DNA from: MWEH01 sp035409945
GTDB taxonomy: Bacteria > Bacillota > Clostridia > Christensenellales > DTU072
DNA: 64,000 nucleotides
Direction: 5' to 3'
Assembly: GCA_035409945.1 (NCBI GenBank)
Contig: DAONQC010000002.1
Location: forward strand, 62,001-126,000
Positions 46,098 through 56,300 of the stretch are shown piece after piece. The first letter of the stretch is position 1; every line of letters starts with the position of its first letter. The notes beneath the pieces were generated by a model that was not told where the DNA came from, made no database searches, and saw only the letters and a program-made list of their open reading frames with translations. A program made the position numbers and the translations under genes.

Positions 46098-46847
46098 ATG
46101 AATGTTACAATATTTAACGAATATCACGAAAAGCAACGGAAAGGTAAAGCTGCTAGGTTTTATCCAAACGGCATTCACATAGAATTGAAAAAATACCTAA
46201 ATGTTGAAAGTAGCGACTTAAACATTACTACCATTACACAAGAAGACCCTGGCAATGGCTTTACAAAGGAACTACTAGACAACACAGATGTACTTGTATG
46301 GTGGTCAGATGTTTGGAATGAGCAAGTACTAAACGATGTTGTCACTAATGTTACTAAACGAGTTAAAGAAGGAATGGGACTTGTCGCACTCTATGGTGCA
46401 AATCAATCTAGAGTATTTAAAAGCCTATTAGGTACTACTTGTTTAAGCTCAAAAGATAATAAAAGCACCACAGTCAAACTAATTTCGCTAGACCCTAAAC
46501 ACCCTATCTGTAAAGATGTTAAATTCCCGGTAACATTTAGAGATGCAAATGTTTTAACTGAACCTTTTGATGTCCCTGCTCCAGAAACTGCACCCATTAT
46601 ATCCTGGTTTTCAACAGGCAATGTTTTACGCGCACTTATGACTTTCAAGGTAGGTAAAGGTAAGGTTGTATACTTTTATGGTGGATCAGACACTAGTGAT
46701 TCTTACTTGAATGTTAATGTTAAAAAGCTAATTTCTAATTCAATTAAATATGTTGCACCAAAGGTTGAAACACCTGAAGATAGTGACCAAAATGCTAATG
46801 TTAAGGATGCTAAAAAAACTAAACGGTCTATATTTAAGAGAAAATAA
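46098..46847 (+). CDS. ThuA-like protein with degenerate active-site motifs
   Basis: A 249-residue cytoplasmic protein following the ThuA (trehalose utilisation) order: VTIFNEYHE, FYPNGIHIELKKYL, ELLDNTDVLVWWSD, VKEGMGLVALYGANQS, HPICKDVKFPVTF, DVPAPETAPIISWFSTGNVLR and GKVVYFYGGSDT. Several residues conserved in the family are replaced: the WWGH histidine is D, LHSGH reads LYGAN, and PGHE reads GGSD. The frame is intact, with a basic tail (KDAKKTKRSIFKRK). It may have lost sugar-modifying activity. The start is supported by GAGAGG. Confidence 0.65.
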   Translation: MNVTIFNEYHEKQRKGKAARFYPNGIHIELKKYLNVESSDLNITTITQEDPGNGFTKELLDNTDVLVWWSDVWNEQVLNDVVTNVTKRVKEGMGLVALYGANQSRVFKSLLGTTCLSSKDNKSTTVKLISLDPKHPICKDVKFPVTFRDANVLTEPFDVPAPETAPIISWFSTGNVLRALMTFKVGKGKVVYFYGGSDTSDSYLNVNVKKLISNSIKYVAPKVETPEDSDQNANVKDAKKTKRSIFKRK

Positions 46848-46863
46848 CTAGATGCTTTCATAT

Positions 46864-46892
46864 CAAAAACTGACCACTTTTTGCGGTCAGTT
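46864..46892 (-). terminator. Terminator of the APH-like gene, shared with the ThuA-like gene
   Basis: AACTGACC and GGTCAGTT pair with a 9-nt loop, followed by TTTTTG on the minus strand. Its plus-strand T-tract is weak. It lies between convergent genes. Confidence 0.75.
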
Positions 46893-46998
46893 AATTCGTA
46901 TGGTTTTAAAATCCCTAATTATGTAAATATTTCTTCGCTAATCTATTTTGCAATCAGTTAGTTTGCGTGGTCTAATATGCTAACTAAAAGATTATTCA

Positions 46999-47979
46999 TT
47001 ACTTAATCAAATCTGGGAATGGATTTTCCAAAAACTTAATTGCTGTATTTAGATATTTACGTCCTCTCTTTTGGAACTTTTTATTTGCTGCACTACCTTT
47101 TTCATGCTTATGATCTGGTTCGGCTAGCATAACTAGACCAAGATAGAGCATCATTAAGTGAACCCTAATTTGAAAGGCATATGTGAATTCCAGTGATGGG
47201 TTAACACTTTTATATCCTCTAATAAAATAACGATTTTTCTGCACTGGTAAACAACCGTTTTGTGGAATAAAATCACCAGCTGGATCACCCCATATTGTTT
47301 TACTCCATCCACTGATACCTTGATAAAACGAACCATTCTTTTTGACAAACACTTTACCTTTTGTAAGAGAAAAATGTACTAGGCTACTTTCCACCTTAGT
47401 CAAGAAAGGTCTTGCCCTTTCAATGATGGCGTAAATTCTATCTATGTCTATTTTTGTATCATTTATAATTGCATCTGCAATGACATTATCCACAAGCGCT
47501 TTATATGCAACAGCCCAGTCATTTTCTAGCCCCATTGCCTCATATCCAAATCCCTGTCCCCTGATTTTATGGGCTTTAGCAAGATCTGCTCCTGCTTGGA
47601 ATAAAGCAACGCCTCTATCGGCAAAACTTTTGAAAGTAGCAGATGGATAAGCAGTATCAAACGCAGATAGTATATAATGCGTCATCTTGCCATTTTCATC
47701 ATTTCCTATATACACTATTTTAGGCACATTAACTTTAGCAGCTGCTAGTGTTTTGTATATGTCTATTTCAGAATTTCTCATCTTGAAACTATTTTCATTT
47801 TCAGGAGAAACTGCAGTATCGTTAGCGATTTTCATAAGGAAACTATTTTCTTTCGTTTTCACTAAAAAGGTTTGATAAAAGCCTTCCTGTCCTAAATCAG
47901 TAACAACCTCTGCATCACCTAGACCAGATTTGTTAAACAGTTCTCTTGCATGATATTTTGTTCCTTTACTTTGTTCCAT
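46999..47979 (-). CDS. Aminoglycoside-phosphotransferase-like pseudokinase
   Basis: A 326-residue protein with the APH/choline-kinase fold. FLMKIA (K50) and the EIDIYKTLAAAKVNVPKIVY segment match the N-lobe, and VHFSLTKGKVFV followed by GISGWSKTIWGDPAGDFI matches the catalytic HGDLHxxN...IDWExAxxGDPxxDL region. The catalytic aspartate is serine (S204), the metal-binding asparagine is lysine (K209) and the IDWE aspartate reads G, so phosphotransfer is unlikely. GGAAGGA precedes the ATG. A regulatory or binding role is inferred. Confidence 0.65.
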   Translation of the reverse strand: MEQSKGTKYHARELFNKSGLGDAEVVTDLGQEGFYQTFLVKTKENSFLMKIANDTAVSPENENSFKMRNSEIDIYKTLAAAKVNVPKIVYIGNDENGKMTHYILSAFDTAYPSATFKSFADRGVALFQAGADLAKAHKIRGQGFGYEAMGLENDWAVAYKALVDNVIADAIINDTKIDIDRIYAIIERARPFLTKVESSLVHFSLTKGKVFVKKNGSFYQGISGWSKTIWGDPAGDFIPQNGCLPVQKNRYFIRGYKSVNPSLEFTYAFQIRVHLMMLYLGLVMLAEPDHKHEKGSAANKKFQKRGRKYLNTAIKFLENPFPDLIK

Positions 47980-48246
47980 ATATCCTTCCCATTCAAAGCG
48001 TTTATATTATATTATTTTGTTCTGCATAAAACGTTCATACAGAATGTATGACCTATTCAATCCCATGCATAATATATATGTTTTTTATGTTTTTTGCAAC
48101 TTTATCGCAATACAATAGCATTTCACACATTTTGTACATTACATCGCTTTTAGTCATCCATCTCGTTTAGTTAAAAACACCCTTTACCTAACTACCTTAC
48201 TACCAGACTTTTAAACTATTACGCCTCAACTGGTAAAACTATTATT
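47980..48246. other. Gene-free AT-rich stretch
   Basis: No open frame. It should hold the promoter of the APH-like gene (a TATAAT lies near 48009 on the minus strand but without a convincing -35). Nothing else is seen. Confidence 0.4.
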
Positions 48247-48384
48247 AATCTTCGTTAGGTTTCTCTTCCTCGTCTTTACTATCTTTAGACTTAAGTTTCA
48301 AGGCTAATTCTCTACGATAATTAACAAGATATGGATTTGATTTATCTAATCCAAATCTATCATCCAACATATATACAAATGATG
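48247..48384 (-). repeat. Tail copy downstream of the ECF S-component gene
   Basis: The last 30 codons of the gene (about 48390-48478) recur at 48247-48335 with about 90 percent identity, offset by 143 bp. The copy includes the AAGGCTAATTCTCTACGATA block and most of the KDSKDEE-coding region. It is one of the best preserved tail copies, with an in-frame end. Confidence 0.9.
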
Positions 48385-48951
48385 TTAATTATCCTCATTA
48401 GGCTTCGCTTCCTCATCTTTACTATCTTTAGATTTAAGTTTCAAGGCTAATTCTCTACGATAGTTAACAAGGTATGGGATTTTCATAAACGCTAAAACAC
48501 CAAGTATATAGACTGGGATGGAGATTGCTGGTTGAATAAGTTGCATAGGTAAGTTTGCTATACTCGCGGCCCATCCGTAATAAAATCCTTCGAATATGAA
48601 ATATGATAATATCATTAAGATACTGCCTATTACTGGATATACAATCATCTCCCAAATTTTAACTTTTTCCCTTCTTAATGCAATTCTACAAAATACTGCA
48701 AGTAAAATTTTAGCTAGTGCAGTTATAGGCATGTATGGCACATATCCTGCTACTAAATCTGCGAGGCTAGCTCCAAGTGCTGCGCTCACTAAACAAAATG
48801 GCATAGGAAGAAAATAACAACCAAGCATTATAAAAATATCGCCAATATGAATATACCCTAGTACTAGAGGTATCTTTACATACGCCGTTGTTACAAGAAT
48901 AAGTGCTGAAAATAAAGCTGTTATAGATATTCGTTTTATATTTGTTCTCAT
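48385..48951 (-). CDS. ECF transporter S component
   Basis: A 188-residue membrane protein with about five or six helices. GYIHIGDIFIMLGCYFLP (32-49), ALGASLADLVAGY (58-70) and MPITALAKILLA match S components of energy-coupling factor vitamin transporters of the ECF-ribofla type/PF07155. Its ATPases and EcfT are not in the window, so it would use a shared module. The C-terminal tail (LKSKDSKDEEAKPNEDN) is hydrophilic. It follows the flavoprotein gene by 12 bp and has no strong SD. The substrate is unknown; flavin would suit the neighbour but is conjecture. Confidence 0.8.
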   Translation of the reverse strand: MRTNIKRISITALFSALILVTTAYVKIPLVLGYIHIGDIFIMLGCYFLPMPFCLVSAALGASLADLVAGYVPYMPITALAKILLAVFCRIALRREKVKIWEMIVYPVIGSILMILSYFIFEGFYYGWAASIANLPMQLIQPAISIPVYILGVLAFMKIPYLVNYRRELALKLKSKDSKDEEAKPNEDN

Positions 48952-48963
48952 ATAGCATAATGG

Positions 48964-50088
48964 TTACTTTTTCATAACCATTTCCCCCACTTTCATTCCA
49001 GAAGCAAATGCCCACATTAAGTTATATCCACCGCATTCACCATCTACATTCAATGCTTCACCTGTTGCATATAACCCATTATGGAGTTTACTTTCCAAAG
49101 TTTTTTCATCAAACTGTTTTTCAGAAAGTCCACCAGAAGCAATCTGCGCTAAATGAAAAGGACCAAGTTTAACATTTTTTATATTGTAATTTTTAATTTC
49201 TTTCGCAACATCGTCAATTCCTATATCTTTTAGATTACGAATGATATTTGCACATAATTCTTTGTGGAAGATACCGTTTAGACCAATTTCAAAAACTAAT
49301 TTTTCTACTTGGTCTTTAGAATAATCTGGCATTAAATCTAATCTTACATCTACATTTTTAGGATTTGACAGCCTTGCTAATTTTACTGACAAATCAAATA
49401 TGGCACTTCCAGATAGACCGTTATCTTTAAATAAAACTTCTCCAAGTTCGGAGCATACCTCCACTCCATCTACAATTAAATAAGCTCTCGCAACAATTCT
49501 AACTCCCCTCAGTCCTTTAAGATTTTTCCTATCGGATATAAAAGGAACTAATGCGGGTTTCATCTTAACCACATTATGCCCAAGCTTAGATAATAGTCTA
49601 GTACTATCTTTCCCAAAAGAAGCATTACTCCCAGTTGATAAAACTACTTTATCAAAAGTGTACTTATCATTTATTTTAAACCCTGGAGTTATACTAAATA
49701 CTTCTTCGTGTATTACATTAATTTTCAAATCATCGATTGCTTTACGAAGGGCATTTTGTACAGTCGTTGCTTCTCCACTATATGGAAAAACTCTAGAGTC
49801 AACAACTTTAGTTAAAACTCCTAGACTAGCTAAAAAACTTCTTATCTCATCAATTCCAAATTCAGATAGGATATAACTACTAAAGTTATTGTTATATTTC
49901 CCTTCGGTGGTGTCAATATTTCCTAAATTACACTTTCCGTTTCCAGTAGCTAAAATTTTTCTACCAAGTCTTTCTTCTAACTCAAATAAAGTGACATCGG
50001 CACCGTTTTTTCTAGCAATAATGGCAGCTGTCATTCCAGACACCCCACCACCTACTATTCCAACTTTAGTTACTTTATTTATATCCAT
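48964..50088 (-). CDS. HI0933-family FAD-dependent oxidoreductase (YhiN/BaiN type)
   Basis: A 374-residue flavoprotein. The FAD-binding GIVGGGVSGMTAAIIARKNG (9-28), LFELEERLGRKILATGNGKCN, VVLSTGSNASFGKDSTR and the C-terminal GLYATGEALNVDGECGGYN are characteristic. GGYNLMWAFASG near the end completes the dinucleotide fold. Family members include bile-acid-modifying and ribosome-assembly-linked enzymes, but the substrate here is unknown. First gene of a two-gene operon with the ECF S component. Confidence 0.88.
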   Translation of the reverse strand: MDINKVTKVGIVGGGVSGMTAAIIARKNGADVTLFELEERLGRKILATGNGKCNLGNIDTTEGKYNNNFSSYILSEFGIDEIRSFLASLGVLTKVVDSRVFPYSGEATTVQNALRKAIDDLKINVIHEEVFSITPGFKINDKYTFDKVVLSTGSNASFGKDSTRLLSKLGHNVVKMKPALVPFISDRKNLKGLRGVRIVARAYLIVDGVEVCSELGEVLFKDNGLSGSAIFDLSVKLARLSNPKNVDVRLDLMPDYSKDQVEKLVFEIGLNGIFHKELCANIIRNLKDIGIDDVAKEIKNYNIKNVKLGPFHLAQIASGGLSEKQFDEKTLESKLHNGLYATGEALNVDGECGGYNLMWAFASGMKVGEMVMKK

Positions 50089-50100
50089 TTTCTCTTATAT

Positions 50101-50408
50101 ATAACCCATAAAAGCTTTCTCTTAGGTCATTACTATTTAAGCTCACCAACAATACTACTTAAAACTTCAGTACTACCTATTTTATGATTAACTTTTACTA
50201 CTTAAAATTCCTAAGACTTTCTTTAATGCTACTGCTACAATCTATTTCCGTGCGGTTATGGACAGCTCTTATCTAGAAGTCGTAGCAACTATCATTGTTC
50301 GGGCATTATCTGTTTGTATAACGATTGCCAACTTATCTAGAAACCATTGCACATATCATTACTGATGCATTGACACTTAAATCTATTTACATGTGGTTAT
50401 GCCAGCTC
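50101..50408 (-). repeat. Two or more tail copies downstream of the phosphoglycerate kinase gene
   Basis: The 60 bp around the stop codon (50381-50440) recur at about 50240-50300, offset 140 bp, with TNATCTATTT, GGTTATG and CAGCTCTTATNTAGAAGT blocks conserved. A shorter copy (CTTATCTAGAAACCATTGCA) sits near 50331, and weaker ones upstream of 50230. Confidence 0.8.
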
Positions 50409-51638
50409 TTATTTAGAAGTCATGGCGTCTATCATTGGCAACACTTTACCACTTAAAAACCTAACCATAGCTCCACCTGCTGTGCATACATAATCAATGC
50501 TACCTATATCGATAAACTTACTAGCAGATGCAACAGTATCGCCACCACCAATAACAGTGTATCCTTTAGCTTCTGAAAATGCTTTCCATATTCCTCTAGT
50601 TCCATTAGCGCTTGCTTCCTTTTCATAAACGCCAGCTGGACCGTTAGAAAACACTGTACCTGCACGCATTATTTCATTTTTAAATATTTCTATTGTTTTA
50701 CTTCCAATATCTGTTAGCATTACATCATCAGCTGGTAAATCGTTTACACTAACTTCTTTTCTTACTCCGTCCTTTTCAAACGCTAAATCTACTGGTAGTA
50801 CAAATTGATCTCCATAACTACTTAGTAATTTTTTAGCCTGTTCTACAAAGACTAGCAGGTCTTTTCCCTTTAACCAATCTACATACGTTTTGCCTAGCTC
50901 AATGCCCTTTGCAATTAACATTATTTGACCAGTTACACCACAAGCAAGGATTTTATCAGCTATGCCATTTTTAAGCACATTTTCCATCATGCCAAACGCA
51001 TCGGATATTTTAGCACCTCCGAGCACAAACACAACTGGCTTCTTTGCACCTTTCATAATGTTAGACAGCGCTTCATACTCTTTGAAAAACAGTGGTCCTG
51101 CATATGATGGCATAATTTGTGGAAACGCCACTAAACTTGGAGCATTTCTATGTGCTGCAGAAAAAGATTCGTTTACATATATATCAAAAAGGCCCTTCAG
51201 TCTTCTTACTAAATACACTCCACCCATCTCATTTTTATGTAGTTTAACATCCTTTTCGAAGGTGGAAACTTCTTCAGTTAAATATCTTAAATTACCAAGC
51301 AGTATTGCCTCTCCTGGTTTTAGTGCTTTTATTTTTTCAATAGCTCTATCTCCACAGACATCGTCTATGTACTCTACTTTTGTACCAACTAATTTTGATA
51401 AAATGCTTGCATGTTCTTCTAAAGATATTAAATTTTGATAATCTAATGTATCTCCTTGATGGGCAATAATTCCTACGCTAGCACCACCATCAAGCAAGTA
51501 TTTTAGTGTGGGAGCTACTGCTTCTAATCTGTTAGTGTTTGTTATTTTACCGTTTGCATCTATCGGGGAATTGATATCAGGTCTAAACAGCACCTTTTTT
51601 CCCGCAACATCTATATCTAAAATATTTTTTATCTGCAT
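50409..51638 (-). CDS. pgk: Phosphoglycerate kinase, archaeal-type sequence
   Basis: Glycolytic kinase of 409 residues interconverting 1,3-bisphosphoglycerate and 3-phosphoglycerate. KKVLFRPDINSPID (bacterial enzymes usually read RVDFNVP), AHQGD (not HLGRP), the VNESFSAAHRNAPSLV segment and VFVLGGAKISDAF are the pattern I associate with archaeal enzymes; VIGGGDTVASASKF is the C-terminal nucleotide loop. GGAG lies six bases before ATG 51638; a GTG four codons earlier overlaps it and is rejected. It follows the type II GAPDH gene by 182 bp on the same strand. Transfer from archaea or an old shared lineage is inferred. Confidence 0.88.
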   Translation of the reverse strand: MQIKNILDIDVAGKKVLFRPDINSPIDANGKITNTNRLEAVAPTLKYLLDGGASVGIIAHQGDTLDYQNLISLEEHASILSKLVGTKVEYIDDVCGDRAIEKIKALKPGEAILLGNLRYLTEEVSTFEKDVKLHKNEMGGVYLVRRLKGLFDIYVNESFSAAHRNAPSLVAFPQIMPSYAGPLFFKEYEALSNIMKGAKKPVVFVLGGAKISDAFGMMENVLKNGIADKILACGVTGQIMLIAKGIELGKTYVDWLKGKDLLVFVEQAKKLLSSYGDQFVLPVDLAFEKDGVRKEVSVNDLPADDVMLTDIGSKTIEIFKNEIMRAGTVFSNGPAGVYEKEASANGTRGIWKAFSEAKGYTVIGGGDTVASASKFIDIGSIDYVCTAGGAMVRFLSGKVLPMIDAMTSK

Positions 51639-51820
51639 CTTTAACTCCACTTAAAAATTATATTATATCCTTAAACATCTAGCCGTTATCTATATTTTAA
51701 TACCACAACAACCGATATTTACTGTTTTTTCAAGCCGTAAACAGCTGAGTGTTTAACATATCGTTCACAACAACTAGGTGTTTATATTGAACTGCTTGTA
51801 TAATTTTTCTAATTTATATG

Positions 51821-52852
51821 CTATTTTTTCCAACTAGGCATATTTAAGTACTTGTTGGTTTTATCGGTAGCTTCTTTGGAGGTTTTTTCTGTTTGCATAA
51901 CGGCTCTTATACCATCCATTGTTTCAGGAATAACAACAGCTTCTTGTGGAATATTTATAGCAAACATAATGCTATCGCCAGTTTCAACAATACTATCTTC
52001 CCAAATAGCTATTTCATACATGTCTCCTCTTGGATTGCCAAGATCTCTAGCATATCTAAACAGTGAGGCATTTCCTAAGAAGCCATCATCAATTTTAACA
52101 AGTCTAATTCTTGGATGTTTTGCAAATGCTTTTAAAGCTTGCTCTTTGGTAATTTTTTGCTTACCCGTTGCAACTACTGTAATAATGTGACCATGCGTTA
52201 CTGGAGTATGAACTAGAATTCCAGTTGCTTCAATGTGAGGCATAATTGTCATTAAATCAACTGCTTGATGAGAAGGTGCTTTATCAATTTGGAGTGCATT
52301 AGTTAATCCCCTATGATAGTCACCAGGGTCTGCTACTCTTCTAATAATGGTAATTGCAACTCTATCAATTCCAAATTCTTTATCCAAGCAATCCACTGCT
52401 CTAATTAGTCCTGTAGTGTTACAACTTGTTAACTTTAGAAAATCTACACCAAGACCTTTTTCATAGTTGGCATAGCCATGGAAAAACACGTCAGCAACTT
52501 CATTTTTTTCTCCACCTTGGAATATGGCTTTCACGCCATACTTTTTATATATTTCTTTATTCTTTATCCCTACGCCACCAGGTGTTGAATCAAGAATGAC
52601 ATCACATTTTTTAACTAAATCTTCAAGTGATCCAGAAACTGGTATCCCTCTAGCTGCAAACTCATCTTTTTTGAAATCAGCAGCCAAATACAAGTCATAT
52701 GGCATCCCTTTTTCAAACAATGCTTGAACTGCGAGTGTTGGAGCAACGTCTGCTACACCAACAAGTTCCATATCTTTTTGATGGGCAACACCATCTGCTA
52801 ATCTCTGTCCAATTACACCATATCCTGCTACGCCTACTTTAATTTTATTCAT
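51821..52852 (-). CDS. gap: Type II glyceraldehyde-3-phosphate dehydrogenase (archaeal type)
   Basis: NAD(P)-dependent tetrameric dehydrogenase of 343 residues. KVGVAGYGVIGQRLADGV is the dinucleotide loop, and the catalytic cysteine is in LTSCNTTGL. IRRVADPGDYHRG and PVTHGHII are typical of archaeal GAPDH, whereas bacterial type I GAPDH reads SCTTNCLAP. AGGAGGG before ATG 52852 fixes the start; the upstream in-frame start overlaps the SD. It precedes phosphoglycerate kinase, the next glycolytic enzyme, and has its own promoter. Confidence 0.92.
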   Translation of the reverse strand: MNKIKVGVAGYGVIGQRLADGVAHQKDMELVGVADVAPTLAVQALFEKGMPYDLYLAADFKKDEFAARGIPVSGSLEDLVKKCDVILDSTPGGVGIKNKEIYKKYGVKAIFQGGEKNEVADVFFHGYANYEKGLGVDFLKLTSCNTTGLIRAVDCLDKEFGIDRVAITIIRRVADPGDYHRGLTNALQIDKAPSHQAVDLMTIMPHIEATGILVHTPVTHGHIITVVATGKQKITKEQALKAFAKHPRIRLVKIDDGFLGNASLFRYARDLGNPRGDMYEIAIWEDSIVETGDSIMFAINIPQEAVVIPETMDGIRAVMQTEKTSKEATDKTNKYLNMPSWKK

Positions 52853-52957
52853 ATTAATCCCTCCTGATTTTATAATCATTTATTTTATTATTTATCTTGA
52901 TATTTTTAATAACCACACATTCATCGTTTTTCTTTAAAAATATCGTGTACGTTTAAT

Positions 52958-52987
52958 ATTATATATTAAATACCCTTTAAATTACAA
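52958..52987 (-). promoter_or_regulatory. Sigma-A promoter of the gap-pgk operon
   Basis: Minus-strand TTGTAA and TATAAT with an 18-bp spacer, about 105 bp before the gap ATG. It separates gap-pgk transcription from ileS. Confidence 0.6.
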
Positions 52988-53019
52988 TTCATTATACACC
53001 TAACTAACCTATATATGCT

Positions 53020-53320
53020 GTGCAAAAAACTACTAATCTACTACTCTATTTTTCGGCTCCCACCAAATCTACACAACCTCAGACGCTTATTAGTTCAAAG
53101 TAAACTAAAGCTACTAATCTATTGTCTCTATTTCTTTTGCCAAGCACTCCTTTGTCATCCTTTCAAACCGACACAACTTTAAGCGTATATATAGGATAAA
53201 AAGCCATCAGTTTATAACCTATACATCCTTAAACAAAAATACCAGCAACAACATTTTCGTTATCACTGGTATAAAAGTTAAGTTTTATGTTGTCAGACTC
53301 TCTAGCTTGATATCTGTCCT
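53020..53320 (-). repeat. Degenerate repeats downstream of ileS
   Basis: Blocks with CTACTAATCTAxT...CTCTATTT...ACACAAC occur near 53029 and 53112 (about 83-90 bp apart). Similarity to the end of ileS is weak, so their origin as tail copies is uncertain. No terminator or gene is seen. Confidence 0.45.
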
Positions 53321-53322
53321 AA

Positions 53323-56300
53323 CTATACCTTTGCCATCTTAACTTTGATGGTATGTCCTTGAACATCGAATTCTTTTTCAGCGTCAGGCTTATCAACTCT
53401 TTCAATAGATGTAGCTAAAATATCTAATGCAATCTTTTCTTTGTTTTCATTAATCGCGGCTAAAGCAAATTCACTATCTGTGGTTATTTCAGCAACTATT
53501 CTTTGTTCTACTAAAAAGTCAGAATCTTTTCTAAGGACCTGGATTTGTCTTATAAGCTCCCTTATTAATCCTTCTGCAAGAAGGGTTTCATCGATTGTAG
53601 TATCTAGTGCTAGTGTTAGACCATTATCAATTGAGACAATGAAGTTTGCTTTTGGTCTTTCATTTCTTTCAACTATTTCAGCATCTAAGTCTACAAAGTC
53701 ACCAATACTAACTTTACCAGTTTTTGCCATCTTATCTAGAGCCTTGTACTCATCATTAGTCATATTGTCTACAATGCCCTTTAGTTTTTGAGCTTCACCT
53801 TTTAGTGTTCTTCCAGCTATTCTAAAGTTTACTGTATAGAAAACATCGTTGAATATTGAGCTATCATTTGTAAATACAATGTCTTTGATATTAAGTTCAT
53901 CTTTAATAACTTGGCTAAGAGGTGCAATGGTTTTCTCTAGTTTGCTCTCACCTTCTGTATCCTTCAAAATATATAGCGTAGATAGAGGTTGTTTTACCTT
54001 AATTTGTGCTTCATTTCTCATTCTTTGACCTGTGGTTATTATGTCCCTACTTACTTTAGTTTCTTCAAATATACTCTCTTCAAAAGGTATATCCATAACC
54101 TCAGGATAATTTGTTAAATGTATTGATATTGGAGCATTTTTCTCAATTTCTCTTACAGTGTTTTGATAGATGTGTTCTGTAATGAAAGGAATAATTGGGG
54201 CCATTACTCCAAGGGTTGCTTTAATAGCTTTGTATAAGCAGGTGTATGCTATCATTTGGTCTTCTTTGTCTTCTGATTTCCAGAATCTCTTTCTGTTAAT
54301 TCTTATATACCAATTACTGACTTCATCAACAAAAAATTCAAAATCTTTAACAACTGCTGCATGCTTATATGCTTCCATCGATTCTTTTGATGATTTTATA
54401 AAAGCGTTAACTCTTGCAAGTAGCCATTTATCACTATGGGTAAGCTTGGTATAATCTAGCTTAAAGTTCTCGATATCTGGGTTATCAATTGATGCATAGA
54501 GATTAAAGAATATGTATATATTCCAAAAGCTAATGATCTTTCTTCTAGACTCATCTGCTATTCCATATCCAAATCTTACATCCCCTGTATTTGGAACAGA
54601 CATATATGTGTATCTAATTGAATCTGCGCCCATCTTTTCTGCAGCTTCATCAAATCTAATCATATATCCAGTTTTTGAAAACTTTTCCCCAGTTTCCTGA
54701 ACGACTGAACCATGTGTAAACACTCTTTCATATGGTGCTTTACCAGTTATAGCAACACTCATAAATAACATGGAATAAAACCAAAGCCTGATTTGCTCAT
54801 TCATTTCAAGCACTAGTTCTGATGGGAAGTTTTCACTAAAGTATTTTTTATCTTCAAAATATTTCTTGGTAGAAAATGGAGTAATACCAGCATCTAGCCA
54901 ACAATCTCCTACATCCTTAACCCTTTCAACAAGTGCTCCGCATTTTTCACAGCGGATTTTAATCTTATCTATATATGGGCGATGGAGATGTGGTACGCCT
55001 TCTAACGAACCATGTTCGCTTCTTTCCTTTAATTCTTCTTTACTGCCTATGACATTAAGGTGACCACATTCACATGGATAAAATGGTAGAGGTAATCCAT
55101 AGAATCTTTTTCTACTAATTGTCCAGTCACCCATATTGGTTAACCAGTCTAACATTCTCTTCCCACCACTTTCTGGGTCCCAAGTAACTGTCTTAATTGC
55201 TTCAATCATTAAAGGCCTTATCTTATCACTTGCTAGGTTCCATTCATCGACAAGCTTGAAGACAACTGGGGTTTTACATCTCCAGCAGTATGGATAACTG
55301 TGCTTATACATTTCTGTTTTGTATAACTTACATTCCCCATCTAGTCTATATACTACATCATCAACCAAGTCAGTAGTTTTCTTTCCTGTAAACTCGCCAA
55401 ATCCTTTAACTATGACACCTTCATCGTTTATGGGACAGATACTTGGCAGACCATATTTTTTACCAAGTTCAAAGTCTTCTGCACCACACCCTGGAGCAAT
55501 ATGTACAACGCCAGTTCCTTCGGTTGCATCAACTTCGTCCCAAGCAACTATCTTATGCTCAAAACATTGACAATCAAAATCTTCAAAGCAAGTTTTATAT
55601 GTTTTACCTATTAACTCTTCACCTTTAAATGGCTCAGATACACTTACAATATCACCCTTTAGTGCGCCAATTGCTTTTGCCCCAATGATTAAGGGTTTAT
55701 CATCTGATTTAACAGTTACTTTTACATACTCAATTTCTGGATTGACTGCAAGTGCTACGTTACTAGTTAGCGTCCAAGGAGTAGTCGTCCATACCAAAAT
55801 CTTTGCATCCATTTCCTCAATTGGAAGTTTTGCAAATATGGATAAGTGTTCTGTTTCTTTATATGAACCCGACATTTCATGCTCAGATAGACTTGTTCCA
55901 CAACGAGGGCACCATGGTAGTGGTCTATAACTTTTAACTAGCCAGCCCTTTTCATTACAAATCTTTAGAAAATGCCATATTGAAGTTATATTTAAATCGC
56001 TATTTGTATAGTATGAATTATCCCAGTCCATCCATTGACCCAAGCGTTTACTTTGCTCGGTTATGATGGATGCATATTTTTGCACTCTCTCCATACAAGC
56101 TTCGGTAAACTTATCAATACCATAGCTATCTATTTCGCTTTTATCTTTAAGGCCTAGTTCTTTTTCTGTTTCAACTTCTACCCATAACCCTTGGGCATCA
56201 AAACCGTTTTGATATTGACAAGACTTTCCTAGCATAGCTTGGAATCTAATGTACATGTCTTTCAAGCTTCTTCCCCAAGCATGGTGAATACCCATTGGGT

